From positions 1 through 64,000 of the forward strand of contig NZ_JACAIS010000006.1 in NCBI RefSeq assembly GCF_030325625.1: 64,000 nucleotides of DNA, read 5' to 3'. Under the pieces are notes generated by a model, which searched no databases, was not told the origin of the DNA, and saw only the letters and a program-made list of their open reading frames with translations. This DNA comes from Sphingobacterium sp. N143 (GTDB lineage: Bacteria > Bacteroidota > Bacteroidia > Sphingobacteriales > Sphingobacteriaceae). The number at the start of each line of letters is the position of its first letter. Positions within the stretch are counted from its first letter, which is position 1. A program made the position numbers and the translations under genes. Positions 45,759-55,550 of this stretch are shown here, in pieces.

Positions 45759-47168
45759 TTAATAGATTATATTTTTATATTTCTGCCCTGAGAGTTGTTC
45801 TTTCAGATCCAGCCAATAACCATTGATTACAGCATAGCGCAGCTCTTGCTCTGTTCCTATAAAGAAATTGGCCGCTCCTCCAAGTGCCAATATAGCACTT
45901 TCAGCAGCCCGGGGATGATTCCCTAGTATGATGTTAATTGGATAATCATGTCGTTGTCCCCGCAATGCTTCCCCTGCGATCCGAACAGTTCCGAATCCCT
46001 TTTTCAACAAGGTTGCTACCAAGGGTAAACTTACCTCTTCGACCGACAACTGATCCGTATATGATTTTGCCGGAATGAATTGCATTCCCTTAACATCCAC
46101 ATCCTGATAACCGTAAAAGTCCTGCAGGTCACCGATATCTTCAATTACCCCCTCAACATAATAATCGCTCCCAACCGTTTTTTCACTTTGCCGCACCGCA
46201 ACATCAACCAGCATAGTCTTCTCATTTTTAACAATAGACAGATTCCTGATCACCACATCATGCAGCTTTTCATCATTGAAAGGGATACGCTCATAATCCA
46301 CAACATCATGTGCTAAATATGCTGTGGATGCAATCTCAGCAAAGGCATGCAACAGGGCCACAAAATTGCATTTTCTAATTTCCAGTTTTTCGCTATCGCC
46401 CACACAGGCGCCGGACTCAATTAAAATAGTACTGATACCCCACTGCTGGAAATTATCCCCAAAACCGCGTGGAGTATGCTCATCATCGTATTTAGCTACA
46501 GCTCCCGGTATGAATTCCTGTAATTTTTCATGAATTCCTACGATCACGCGCATGGCATTAGCACGTACCAGATTGATGTTTCTGGCATAATCATAGGCAG
46601 GGGCTAACAGGGAAATTGCCACTGGTGTCGGTGTGCCAGGGATATTGTAGTAATTGTTCTGATTATGGAGATTAAAAGCAAAATCTGGCTTGATCAATGC
46701 TGCCTGTTCTTTCAGCAAGGCCCCTTCTACAGTAGCTGTTGCACGTGCATCACGGTTCATATCGACGTCCATGGCCGTTCTTCGCTGATAGCGCTCTGCC
46801 CCATCAGGATTCAACATGGGAATAAAGTGTAGCGTCAGCTTGCTGGCGATCTCTTGCCTAAATTCCGCAAACCCATCAGCTTCCCCGTTGAAGAAATTGA
46901 ACAGGTCAAATAGTGCCATTGTTGCCGTAGGCTCATCGCCATGCATCTGGGACCAAAGCAATAATTTCGTTGGTCCATTGCCGTAAGTCAACCGGAAAAT
47001 AGAGCGGTCCTCTACCGACTTGCCAATTTCCGTTACGCTGAATCTTCTGCTGATCTTTTCACAGTCCAGTAGCTGCAAGATAGTGGCATGCTTAAATCTC
47101 CTGTGCTTCAAAGCCTTTTCTTCGTACAAAGAAAAGGCTTTGATCAAATCATTTTTTACTAATTTCAT
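45759..47168 (-). CDS. M14-family zinc carboxypeptidase
   Basis: A 469-residue protein. The zinc motif His76-x-x-Glu79 (SQMHGDEPT) and a third His in FNLHNQNNYY (around residue 167) match M14 peptidases, and LIESGAC may supply the general-base Glu. The catalytic domain covers about the first 270 residues, and the last 190 or so form an additional domain not recognised. There is no signal peptide. M14 relatives include MpaA, which removes diaminopimelate from murein tripeptide. The gene lies one base after an S66 LD-carboxypeptidase gene in the same operon, supporting a murein-peptide role. Confidence 0.85.
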   Translation of the reverse strand: MKLVKNDLIKAFSLYEEKALKHRRFKHATILQLLDCEKISRRFSVTEIGKSVEDRSIFRLTYGNGPTKLLLWSQMHGDEPTATMALFDLFNFFNGEADGFAEFRQEIASKLTLHFIPMLNPDGAERYQRRTAMDVDMNRDARATATVEGALLKEQAALIKPDFAFNLHNQNNYYNIPGTPTPVAISLLAPAYDYARNINLVRANAMRVIVGIHEKLQEFIPGAVAKYDDEHTPRGFGDNFQQWGISTILIESGACVGDSEKLEIRKCNFVALLHAFAEIASTAYLAHDVVDYERIPFNDEKLHDVVIRNLSIVKNEKTMLVDVAVRQSEKTVGSDYYVEGVIEDIGDLQDFYGYQDVDVKGMQFIPAKSYTDQLSVEEVSLPLVATLLKKGFGTVRIAGEALRGQRHDYPINIILGNHPRAAESAILALGGAANFFIGTEQELRYAVINGYWLDLKEQLSGQKYKNIIY

Positions 47169-47169
47169 G

Positions 47170-48225
47170 TTAATCCTTTAATGCATCTTCCAGCAAAGAG
47201 ATCGTTCCTTGAGTAGCATCCATTTTGACCCGCACCCCTACCGGAAGGATAAACTGGTCGGCAATATGTCCAATAATTGCACCGGTATAAGCGGGTATCT
47301 CCAAAGGTTTGATATAGTCGTTGAACAGCTGGTCCAGCGTCATTGAACCATATCCCCCGGAAGGCTTACAATTGGTACATTTTCCAAAAACAAACCCTTT
47401 GATGGCCGCCAATACGCCCGCATTTTTTAATTGACAGAACATTCGGTCCATACGTCCCATATCTTCATCCACCTCCTCAATAAAAAGGATCTTATCTTTA
47501 AAATCTGGCAAATAAGGAGACCCGCAAAGCCCTGTCAATACGGTCATGTTTCCACCCAGAAGTATTCCTTCTGCAATACCAGGATGTATGGTCGTCACCC
47601 GATCCTTGGTCTGTACAATTTGATCACCTTTGGATTTCGGGTTCTCAAATACAACTGGCTCATTATCGATAAACTGTCTCTTGAATGCCGCAGCAAGTTT
47701 TGTGGACCAGGTACTGATTCCTACCGCCCCATGGAAGCTCACCAGCCCTGTTTTAGCGTACAATGCAAGAATCAAAGCTGTGATATCCGAATAACCCAAT
47801 AAAACCTTAGGATTCTGGGCAATCATCTTGTAGTCAAGCCGGTCCAATAAACGTGAGGTCCCCGAACCACCCCGGATACAGACAATAGCCTTCACGGTCT
47901 TATCTGCAAACATCTGGTGTATATCGGCTATTCGCTGCTGATCCGTGCCGGCCAGATTGCCATAACGATCACGGATATGGTCTCCTTCCTTCACCTTGAA
48001 TCCCAGGGCTTCAAAAATTTCCCGCGAAATGGCGATGGACTCCTCATCGTCCAATACACCCGCAGGTGCAATCAGACCAATGGTATCCCCAGGCTGTAGT
48101 TTTTTAGCCAGCCTAACGGCCTGCTCAGGTAGCTCCATTTTTATCTGTGTGGTCCGTCCGGCTCCTAAAATAGGAATGGATAATGCGCCCAGAGCAACCG
48201 ATTTTATGAAAGCCCGCTTTTCCAT
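47170..48225 (-). CDS. S66-family LD-carboxypeptidase
   Basis: A 351-residue serine peptidase of the LdcA/YkfA type, which trims D-Ala from murein tetrapeptides. GYSDIT places the nucleophile at Ser146; the glycine-rich VCIRGGSGTSRLLDRL, an acidic EEVDED and a C-terminal GHIADQ supply the oxyanion region and the Glu/His of the triad. The first 28 residues look like an export signal with a Tat-like KRAFIK start, suggesting a periplasmic location. It lies 9 bases after pyrC and one base before the M14 gene. Confidence 0.9.
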   Translation of the reverse strand: MEKRAFIKSVALGALSIPILGAGRTTQIKMELPEQAVRLAKKLQPGDTIGLIAPAGVLDDEESIAISREIFEALGFKVKEGDHIRDRYGNLAGTDQQRIADIHQMFADKTVKAIVCIRGGSGTSRLLDRLDYKMIAQNPKVLLGYSDITALILALYAKTGLVSFHGAVGISTWSTKLAAAFKRQFIDNEPVVFENPKSKGDQIVQTKDRVTTIHPGIAEGILLGGNMTVLTGLCGSPYLPDFKDKILFIEEVDEDMGRMDRMFCQLKNAGVLAAIKGFVFGKCTNCKPSGGYGSMTLDQLFNDYIKPLEIPAYTGAIIGHIADQFILPVGVRVKMDATQGTISLLEDALKD

Positions 48226-48234
48226 ATCCTAATT

Positions 48235-49572
48235 TTACCGGTCGAATGATAAACGTTCACCAGCTCCCTTTTCTATAAGCTGTCCATTGGAAAAAGCCAC
48301 TTTCCCAGATACAATTGTATGCGCGACAGTCGAACTGAATGTATGCCCTTCAAACGGGGACCAGCCACATTTGGATAGGATATTTGTTTTTGAAACTGTG
48401 TAAGGTCTATTGAGGTCCACCAGAACCAGATCAGCCCAATATCCCTCACGGATATAGCCACGATCTTCAATCTGAAATAAAGTCGCCGTATTGTGTGCCG
48501 ACTTCTGAACCAATTGCTCCAAAGTCATTTTACCGGCCTTAACCATGTCTAATAGCGCCTGTAAGGCATGCTGTACCAATGGTCCTCCGCTAGGTGCTGC
48601 AGCATAATTTTGGGACTTCTCTTCAAAGGTATGCGGTGCATGGTCCGTTGCAATGACATCAATGTGTCCATCCAAAACGGCCTTGACAATTTCATCGCGG
48701 TCATGAGCGGTTTTTACCGCTGGATTCCATTTAATGAAATTTCCTTTTTGGGCATAGTCCTGATCAGAAAACCATAGGTGATGGATACAAGCTTCGGCAG
48801 TGATCTTTTTATCTTTTAATGGGATATCGTTTCGGAAGAGTGCAATTTCTTTTGCCGTGGATATATGGAGAATATGCAATCTGGTATGATGTTTCTTGGC
48901 CAGCGCGACTGCTTTGGAGGAAGATAGGTAACAGGCTTCAGCCGATCGGATCAATGGATGCATTTCAACCTTCAGTCCATCTTCACCATATTTCTCTTTA
49001 AAAAGTGCCAAATTTGCTTTTATAGTAGCCTCATCCTCGCAATGCGTGGCAATCAAAGTGGGTGAATTGGCAAAGATGCCTTCCAAAGCTTTTTCATTGT
49101 CCACCAACATATTCCCAGTCGAAGACCCCATAAACACTTTGACCCCGCATACCTTTTTGGGATCAGTTTTCAGCACTTCATCCAAGTTATCATTTGCTGC
49201 TCCCATAAAGAATGAATAATTGGCCAAGGAGTTCTTTGCAGCAATGTCATATTTATCTTGCAGCAAGGTCTGTGTCAAGGTATTGGGAACCGTATTGGGC
49301 ATCTCCATAAAAGAGGTCGTCCCACCAGCTACAGCAGCACGACTTTCGTGCCATATATCCGCTTTATAGGTCAATCCAGGCTCTCTAAAATGGACCTGGT
49401 CGTCAATAAGCCCCGGAAATAGATGCAAGCCTTCAGCATTGATTTCCTGATCAGCAGGGTGATTGATTTCCTGTGCGATCATTTCAATTCGGCCATTACT
49501 GATATATACGTCAGCAGCTTCAACTTTGCCTTCGTTGACAAGTTGAGCAGATTTTATAAGAATAGATGACAT
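48235..49572 (-). CDS. pyrC: Dihydroorotase (class I)
   Basis: A 445-residue amidohydrolase that cyclises carbamoyl aspartate in pyrimidine synthesis. The start was set at ATG 49572 (MSSILIKSAQLV); the frame is open to 49602, where the promoter lies. Motifs include FPGLIDDQVHFREPG, GVKVFMGSSTGN, ATHCEDEA, LHILHIST and IATDHAPHT. The usual metal-binding D-x-H-x-H is D57-D-Q59-V-H61, with Gln replacing the first His. I believe this is a recurring Bacteroidota variant. It heads an operon with the two murein carboxypeptidases. Confidence 0.9.
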   Translation of the reverse strand: MSSILIKSAQLVNEGKVEAADVYISNGRIEMIAQEINHPADQEINAEGLHLFPGLIDDQVHFREPGLTYKADIWHESRAAVAGGTTSFMEMPNTVPNTLTQTLLQDKYDIAAKNSLANYSFFMGAANDNLDEVLKTDPKKVCGVKVFMGSSTGNMLVDNEKALEGIFANSPTLIATHCEDEATIKANLALFKEKYGEDGLKVEMHPLIRSAEACYLSSSKAVALAKKHHTRLHILHISTAKEIALFRNDIPLKDKKITAEACIHHLWFSDQDYAQKGNFIKWNPAVKTAHDRDEIVKAVLDGHIDVIATDHAPHTFEEKSQNYAAAPSGGPLVQHALQALLDMVKAGKMTLEQLVQKSAHNTATLFQIEDRGYIREGYWADLVLVDLNRPYTVSKTNILSKCGWSPFEGHTFSSTVAHTIVSGKVAFSNGQLIEKGAGERLSFDR

Positions 49573-49599
49573 GTTGCTCTTTTTTACTTTGCTATGTCT

Positions 49600-49631
49600 C
49601 AAAAATAAAGATTTGCAACGGGCTTATCAAA
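49600..49631 (-). promoter_or_regulatory. Promoter of the pyrC operon
   Basis: On the minus strand, TTTG (49631-49628), a 20-base spacer and TATTTTTG (49607-49600) fit the Bacteroidota consensus TTTG-N19-20-TAnnTTTG well. A start about 7 bases on gives a leader of roughly 20 bases to the ATG at 49572. Confidence 0.7.
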
Positions 49632-49649
49632 TCATTAAACCTATACTTT

Positions 49650-49683
49650 CAAAAAAGAAAGAGAGGCCTAAACCTCTCCTTTT
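49650..49683 (-). terminator. Terminator of the PhoB-like regulator gene
   Basis: GAGAGG pairs with CCTCTC (49661-49666 and 49673-49678), and on the minus strand a T-rich tract follows. It lies directly after the regulator's stop codon and before the pyrC promoter. Confidence 0.75.
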
Positions 49684-49684
49684 T

Positions 49685-50380
49685 CTATTCTTTATCAAAT
49701 TTGTAACCGACACCTTTTACGGTCGTCACATAATCATCACCTATTTTCTCACGGAGCTTACGGATATGTACATCAATGGTCCGATTGGTTACCACCACCG
49801 AGTCTTCCCAGATGCTTTTCAAAATCTGTTCACGCGTAAAGACCTTGTTCGGTTTGGAGGCCAACAGATAAAGCAACTCAAACTCTTTCTTTGCCAAGAC
49901 AATCTTTTGCTCTCCCTTATATACCAGAAAAGAATCTCTATCGATGATCAAATCCGCTATTTCAATTTTGTCCTGTGCAGCAGCATCAGACTCTTCAGAT
50001 GCATTTCGTCTTAGAATCGCATTGATACGACTCATTAGGGCCCGAGGTTTAATCGGTTTGGCGATATAGTCATCCGCACCGACATGAAATCCGGCTATTT
50101 CTGAATATTCTTCGCTTCTTGCTGTCAAAAATACCATGAAAGTACTTTTGAATTCAGGCATAGCACGCATAATGCGACAAGCTTCAATACCATCCATTTT
50201 GGGCATCATGACGTCCAAAATGATGAGATCGGGATTTACTTGCTTGGCAACATGAATTGCCTCTTCCCCATTTTGCGCTGTGGAGACCTGATAACCTTCA
50301 CGATTTAAATTGAATGCAATTAAATCCAAGATATCCTTCTCGTCATCAACAATTAAAATCTTTTGTTTCGAAGAACTCAT
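49685..50380 (-). CDS. PhoB/OmpR-type response regulator
   Basis: A 231-residue two-component regulator: receiver domain at about 5-120 (VDDEKD acidic pair, phosphoacceptor Asp56 in LIILDVMMPKMDG, Lys in YIAKPIKP) and a winged-helix output at about 135-230 (LAKKEFELLYLLASKPNKVF, then TIDVHIRKLREKIGDD). No histidine kinase is adjacent, so its partner is elsewhere. It follows the thioredoxin lipoprotein gene by 103 bases. The target genes are unknown. Confidence 0.93.
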   Translation of the reverse strand: MSSSKQKILIVDDEKDILDLIAFNLNREGYQVSTAQNGEEAIHVAKQVNPDLIILDVMMPKMDGIEACRIMRAMPEFKSTFMVFLTARSEEYSEIAGFHVGADDYIAKPIKPRALMSRINAILRRNASEESDAAAQDKIEIADLIIDRDSFLVYKGEQKIVLAKKEFELLYLLASKPNKVFTREQILKSIWEDSVVVTNRTIDVHIRKLREKIGDDYVTTVKGVGYKFDKE

Positions 50381-50483
50381 TTGTCTTATTTTTTTTGCTA
50401 AAATATGAACAAAATGATAACAATTAGTTAATCTAATGTTACCAAATCATTAAGTAATATTTCAATTAACAATAACACATTGA

Positions 50484-51581
50484 TTATTTAATTGTTTTCT
50501 TCAAAAACGACTCAAGCTCCGCTCCACGTAAATTTTTGGCAATAATAATCCCATTGGGATCGAGAACATAGGAGGTTGGTAATGCTTTTACACGATAGTC
50601 AACCACTACAGGCGAACTCCAAGCCTTTAAATCCGATACATGGGTCCAGCTTAGCTTATCATCTTCGATAGCCCGCATCCAAGATCCGGGGTTGTCATCA
50701 AACGAAACCGATAGGATATCAAACCCTTTATTATGATACATGGCATACAGTCTGACAAGATTGGGATTCTCCTGACGGCAAGGCATACACCAGGAAGCCC
50801 AAAAATCCACCAATGTATATTTCCCCTTAAAACTGGACAACTTCACCTCCTTGTTTGACGGTGTAAAGGAAATTAATTCAGGAGCAGGCTGGCCAATGGC
50901 CATTTTCTTCAGTTTTTGGGTCTCCTCCTTAAACTGGGTTACATACCTGTTTTCCGTAAACTCGTCCTTGATTTTATCTGCATAGGCTATAATCTCACTT
51001 TCGGCTACCTCTGGATCCAATGTTGAGATTGCATAAAATCCAGCCAGGTCATTGTGCTGATTTGAAAAGTCAACCGCCTTGGCCGTATAAGAACGAAGCT
51101 CATCAGCAAATTTGGATTTATATTCAGCACGGAGCTTTTCAATTTCATCTGCCGTCGAACTAGCCGTCAGTTTCGAAAAAACACCCTGCAATGAATCCTG
51201 CACATAATCACGGTGATTGCGTTCTTTGGCAAAAGGTTGAATGGTTTTTGACAACACCGAACCTTCCACCTGATATGCATTGACATCTTGATGCATGTCC
51301 GCTTTGAACGAAATAGTCTCTCCTGGAGATGCAATCAGATCATAACGGTTCTTGCCCACACGTAGGGACAACAACCTTGACTGACTTGCCGGACGCACAA
51401 ATTGAAATTTATTATTATCCCCAAAGAACATCGAATCCAGTTTGTTATCTCCTTCATACAAAGAGATTACTTTTATATTTCCTGGGTTCTCTATATTTCC
51501 CTCGATGGTAAACTGCTCTTTATTTTGGCAACTAAACATCAATCCTGCGAATCCCACTACTAAAAAAATTGCCTTGTTCAT
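50484..51581 (-). CDS. Thioredoxin-like lipoprotein (TlpA/ResA type) with N-terminal DUF4369-like domain
   Basis: A 365-residue lipoprotein with Cys18 after MFS. The N-terminal part (about 22-115) resembles the DUF4369 beta domain often joined to such proteins in Bacteroidota, a helical linker follows, and the C-terminal thioredoxin fold (about 230-365) has the active site W264-C265-M-P-C268 in DFWASWCMPCRQ and cis-Pro in ALPTSYVLD. It probably acts as a periplasm-facing thiol reductase. It is 71 bases after alaS on the same strand. Confidence 0.9.
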   Translation of the reverse strand: MNKAIFLVVGFAGLMFSCQNKEQFTIEGNIENPGNIKVISLYEGDNKLDSMFFGDNNKFQFVRPASQSRLLSLRVGKNRYDLIASPGETISFKADMHQDVNAYQVEGSVLSKTIQPFAKERNHRDYVQDSLQGVFSKLTASSTADEIEKLRAEYKSKFADELRSYTAKAVDFSNQHNDLAGFYAISTLDPEVAESEIIAYADKIKDEFTENRYVTQFKEETQKLKKMAIGQPAPELISFTPSNKEVKLSSFKGKYTLVDFWASWCMPCRQENPNLVRLYAMYHNKGFDILSVSFDDNPGSWMRAIEDDKLSWTHVSDLKAWSSPVVVDYRVKALPTSYVLDPNGIIIAKNLRGAELESFLKKTIK

Positions 51582-51652
51582 GTTAAAAATTAAAAGTCAA
51601 AATTAAAAAATGAAGACAGCTTATAAGCCATAGGCGCTCATATCTCAATACT

Positions 51653-54268
51653 TTATTTCAAAAAATCCTTTGCACGTCCAATTGCGGTGCTTAATCCTGC
51701 AACATTCTTCCCTCCTGCTGTCGCAAAAAATGGTTGTCCACCACCACCACCTTGGATGTCTTTTGCTAGATCACGAACAATATTACCGGCATTTAAACCA
51801 CGTTCTTTTGCCAATTCATCAGAGATCACAACAGTGAGGCTCGGTTTCCCATCAAATTCTGCCCCAATAACTAAAAACAGGTTATTGACAGCTCCTTTTA
51901 CAGCGTAAGCCAATGTCTTGACAGCTTCGGCATTAGGCAAATCAACCCGGGTGGATAAGAAATTAATGCCGTCAATTTGTTCAATTTTAGCTTCCAAATC
52001 AGATTTGAGCGCCAATGACTTCTCGGTAATACTCTTCTCTATTTCTTTTTTCAATGCACCATTCTCATCTATGACCTTGCCAAGCGCAGACACGAAATCT
52101 TTCGGGTTGTTCATTAACTCTTTCAAATGCTGCACAAGTTCAAAGTGCTCCCGGATCACTGCCGCGGATTTCGTACCCGTAATCGCTTCAATACGGCGCA
52201 CACCAGCCGCTACGGCCGATTCAGCAATAATCTTAAAAAACCCTATCTGACCCGTAGCTTTCACATGGGTCCCTCCGCATAGCTCTTTGGAAAAGGTATC
52301 CTCAAAAGTAATCACACGAACAAAGTCGCCATATTTTTCACCAAATAAAGCTGTTACGCCCGAGTCCAAAGCCTGCTGATAGGGAACATTCCGTTCCTCC
52401 TTCAATGGGATATTTTCACGGATCTTAGCATTGACAATATCCTCCACCTGCCTGATCTCCTCATCGCTCATTTTGGCAAAGTGAGAGACATCAAAACGCA
52501 AAACGTCCGCATTGACCAATGATCCTTTCTGATTCACATGATTTCCCAGTACTTGCTTCAATGCCGCATGCAACAAATGAGTCGCCGAGTGGTTATTTTC
52601 TGTATCTAAACGCTTGCTCTTATCAACCTGAGCAACGAATACCCCATTTAAATCTATCGGTAGTTTATTGGTAAAATGAACAAAAAGCCCATTCTCTTTT
52701 TTCGTATCCGTGATATAGATCTTCTCTCCCGTTTCCTCCGAAACCAGCTCACCGGAATCTCCGACCTGTCCACCGCCTTCAGCATAGAACGGGCTCACAG
52801 AAAGAACCAGCTGATATTGCTCTTTATTTTTCGTAACGACTTTTCGGTATTTAACAATTTCTGTTTGGGCCGTTAAGGTATCATACCCCACAAATTCAAA
52901 CCCATCATCCGCATTGACCACAACCCAATCCCCAGTATCAATCGCTGTGGCAGCCCGGGAACGATCCTTTTGGACCTGAAGCGCATTGTTAAAACCGTCC
53001 ATATCAACAGCAAGTCCCTTCTCACGTGCTAATAATTCTGTTAAATCTATCGGAAAGCCATAGGTGTCATACAATTCAAAAGCAAAATCACCGTTGATCA
53101 CCGTATGATCCTCAATATAATTTTCAAAGCGCTGTACACCTGTAGACAATGTTCTTAAAAACGAGATCTCCTCTTCCAGGATAACTTTTTGGACAAAGTC
53201 CTGCTGTTGGATCAATTCATCAAATACGCCACTGAATTGTGCTGCCAATACCGGTACAAGTTCATGGATAAATGGTGTTTTGAAGCCTAAAAAGGTATAG
53301 GCATAACGTACAGCACGACGCAAGATACGACGGATTACATAGCCGGCCTTATTGTTGGACGGCAATTGTCCATCGGCAATAGCGAAGCTTACAGCGCGAA
53401 TGTGGTCAGATACCACACGCATGGCAATATCATTCTTCTCATCAACACCATATTTAATTCCGGCACGTTCAGAAATAAAATCAATAGTCGGTGTGAAAAC
53501 ATCCGTATCATAGTTGGAAGTTTTTCCCTGAATACAACGCACCAAACGTTCAAAGCCCATTCCGGTATCCACATGTTTTGCCGGTAAGGGCTGAAGTGAT
53601 CCATCCTTCAGGCGATTGAACTGCATAAAGACCAGGTTCCAGATTTCAATGACCTGTGGGTGATCTGCATTGACCAAAGACTGTCCACTGACCGCCGCAC
53701 GTTCTTCTGCACTACGCATATCAAAATGGATTTCAGAACAGGGACCACAAGGACCTGTCTCTCCCATCTCCCAAAAATTATCCTTTTTATTGCCCAATAA
53801 GATACGGTCTTCTGCAATCCATTGTTTCCAAAAATCAAATGCTTCTAGGTCACGTTCAAGCCCCTCAGCGGCATCGCCTTCAAATATGGTGACATACAGA
53901 CGGTCCTTGTCCAATTGATAGACTGCTGTCAGTAACTCCCAAGCCCAAGCGATAGCCTCCTTTTTAAAATAGTCACCAAAGCTCCAATTTCCCAACATCT
54001 CAAAGAGCGTATGGTGGTAAGTATCAATTCCGACTTCTTCCAGATCATTGTGTTTACCCGACACCCGCAAACAACGCTGCGTATCGGCCACACGCGGAAA
54101 TTTAATGGGCGCTTCCCCAAGAAATAAATCTTTAAACTGATTCATCCCCGCATTGGTAAACATTAATGTAGGGTCATTTTTTACAACTACTGGTGCTGAA
54201 GGTACGATCTGATGTCCTTTACTTTTGAAAAAATCCAAAAAGGCTTGACGAATTTCTCTGCTTGTCAT
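51653..54268 (-). CDS. alaS: Alanyl-tRNA synthetase
   Basis: An 871-residue class II synthetase, the usual bacterial length. It starts [19 protein letters not shown], the standard N-terminus. The catalytic core includes [16 protein letters not shown] (motif 1) and TGMGFERLV (motif 3). The editing domain has the zinc-binding HSATHLLH near residue 558 and CGGTHV near 665. A coiled segment and the C-Ala domain ([14 protein letters not shown]) close the protein. It is the first gene of a minus-strand run with the thioredoxin lipoprotein and the PhoB-like regulator. Confidence 0.97.
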   Translation of the reverse strand: MTSREIRQAFLDFFKSKGHQIVPSAPVVVKNDPTLMFTNAGMNQFKDLFLGEAPIKFPRVADTQRCLRVSGKHNDLEEVGIDTYHHTLFEMLGNWSFGDYFKKEAIAWAWELLTAVYQLDKDRLYVTIFEGDAAEGLERDLEAFDFWKQWIAEDRILLGNKKDNFWEMGETGPCGPCSEIHFDMRSAEERAAVSGQSLVNADHPQVIEIWNLVFMQFNRLKDGSLQPLPAKHVDTGMGFERLVRCIQGKTSNYDTDVFTPTIDFISERAGIKYGVDEKNDIAMRVVSDHIRAVSFAIADGQLPSNNKAGYVIRRILRRAVRYAYTFLGFKTPFIHELVPVLAAQFSGVFDELIQQQDFVQKVILEEEISFLRTLSTGVQRFENYIEDHTVINGDFAFELYDTYGFPIDLTELLAREKGLAVDMDGFNNALQVQKDRSRAATAIDTGDWVVVNADDGFEFVGYDTLTAQTEIVKYRKVVTKNKEQYQLVLSVSPFYAEGGGQVGDSGELVSEETGEKIYITDTKKENGLFVHFTNKLPIDLNGVFVAQVDKSKRLDTENNHSATHLLHAALKQVLGNHVNQKGSLVNADVLRFDVSHFAKMSDEEIRQVEDIVNAKIRENIPLKEERNVPYQQALDSGVTALFGEKYGDFVRVITFEDTFSKELCGGTHVKATGQIGFFKIIAESAVAAGVRRIEAITGTKSAAVIREHFELVQHLKELMNNPKDFVSALGKVIDENGALKKEIEKSITEKSLALKSDLEAKIEQIDGINFLSTRVDLPNAEAVKTLAYAVKGAVNNLFLVIGAEFDGKPSLTVVISDELAKERGLNAGNIVRDLAKDIQGGGGGQPFFATAGGKNVAGLSTAIGRAKDFLK

Positions 54269-54447
54269 TTAATTATCTAAAAATATGTGCAAACTTACTC
54301 AAAATTGGTAGGTTATGCAATGTAGAATTCCAGATATTGACCTTAAAACAGGTATTTTAACAAACAGATGAATAAGCCCTTCTGACTTTTCAAACCAGAA
54401 AATAAATCCATAAAATCCAAGGGCTCAGCACAGTCTTATTTTTTGAA

Positions 54448-54459
54448 TGATCTAAATCA
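54448..54459. promoter_or_regulatory. Candidate FNR/FixK-type site upstream of universal stress genes
   Basis: TGATCTAAATCA is a perfect TGAT-N4-ATCA palindrome with the same outer bases (A before, C after) as the site at 8099-8110. It lies 231 bases before the first universal stress gene and about 52 bases before a partial -7 element at 54505-54512, the same offset as at the hemN operon. A better -7 element further downstream (54591) would place it much further from the start. Confidence 0.4.
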
Positions 54460-54590
54460 CCATAGCCCATAAAATATAACATCATCCATGCATTTATTAT
54501 TGATCAACTTTGCAGCATACTGCTCCATTTAACATGTTAAACAATAAAAACAATTTGACCTGTAAACGTCCACAATTGCATTTGTTTTAT

Positions 54591-54598
54591 TACATTTG
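54591..54598 (+). promoter_or_regulatory. Candidate -7 element for the universal stress operon
   Basis: TACATTTG is an exact TAnnTTTG about 90 bases before the ATG at 54690. No TTTG occurs 19-20 bases upstream. Confidence 0.4.
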
Positions 54599-54689
54599 AT
54601 AGAGCAAGGGACTTGAAAGGCAGCTTTCCTGGAATATCCCGAAATGAGATAAATATTAAGATAAGATTTTGTAGATAAAATTCCTTCCA

Positions 54690-55538
54690 ATGAAAAAAAG
54701 CATTCTACTACCGGTAGATTTTTCGGCTCATTCAAACAATGCGGTACATTATGCTGCAGACCTGGCAACTCAACAGGGCTACACCATTCATCTTTACCAT
54801 AATTATACCTCGGCATCGGCTGTATTTGAGGAGGAAGTCAGTTCGGATGAACAACAAATACCAATCTTTAAGGCTGACATCCTGATCAAGAACCTGGCAG
54901 AGGATATCAAGTCCGCACATCCCAATCTCGAGGTGAGCACACAATGTGAACGGGGCATGATTACAGAAACGCTACCGGAATTGGCGACCCCCGATCGTTT
55001 CGATTTTGTCATCATGGGCACCAAAGGAATCACAAACGATGATAGTCAGCTTATCGGAAGCACCACCTATGTCATTAGTAAAAAGGCCAAAGTTCCCGTC
55101 CTGGCCATTCCCTCCGAAGCAGCGTTCAGCGCAATTGACCGTGTAGGTCTATTGTCCAATTTCAAAGAAGAAGAAGTACAGACGGTCCAGGATTTTGTCA
55201 ATATTATGGGAAAGGATTTTGAACTGAAGCTCATGCATGTCCATTACGATCATTCCTCAGAGAATCGGGTCGAAGACAAACTGGAAGTCTGGAAATACAA
55301 GATCAAAAAATACATTGGAGTAACCAATATCGCCATAGAGGTTGATTCTATCCAAGGTGACATCGAGGACCTGGACACCGTCCCCGAAGTCATCAATGAA
55401 ATGATCCATGAAGAAAAAATTAAGATATTATTGGTAACGCGTTCAAGAAAAACATTTTTCGAACGTGTCTTTACCAGATCCGTGGCCAAAGCATTATTTA
55501 GCCATCCCTTAGTTCCCATTTTTTTCACCAAAGCATAA
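54690..55538 (+). CDS. Universal stress protein, double UspA domain
   Basis: A 282-residue cytoplasmic protein of two Usp-like halves. The first half (1-145) starts KSILLPVDFSAHSNNAVHYA and ends with the ATP-binding pattern G-x2-G-x9-G-S-T (MGTKGITNDDSQLIGST). The second half (about 150-282) keeps the fold but lacks a clear nucleotide loop, ending VTRSRKTFFERVF. Such tandem Usp proteins are often induced by low oxygen or starvation. The second usp gene follows after 12 bases. A possible FNR-type site lies upstream. Confidence 0.88.
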   Translation: MKKSILLPVDFSAHSNNAVHYAADLATQQGYTIHLYHNYTSASAVFEEEVSSDEQQIPIFKADILIKNLAEDIKSAHPNLEVSTQCERGMITETLPELATPDRFDFVIMGTKGITNDDSQLIGSTTYVISKKAKVPVLAIPSEAAFSAIDRVGLLSNFKEEEVQTVQDFVNIMGKDFELKLMHVHYDHSSENRVEDKLEVWKYKIKKYIGVTNIAIEVDSIQGDIEDLDTVPEVINEMIHEEKIKILLVTRSRKTFFERVFTRSVAKALFSHPLVPIFFTKA

Positions 55539-55550
55539 TATACAATCGCT

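Larger units (their letters stand above)
54269..54689. other. 421-base divergent regulatory region between alaS and the universal stress genes
   Basis: No gene is seen. The region holds a TGAT-N4-ATCA site (54448-54459), a partial -7 element CAACTTTG (54505-54512), an exact -7 element TACATTTG (54591-54598) and a small hairpin GAAAG/CTTTC around 54617-54631. The size and the two candidate starts point to regulated transcription of the stress genes. Confidence 0.5.
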
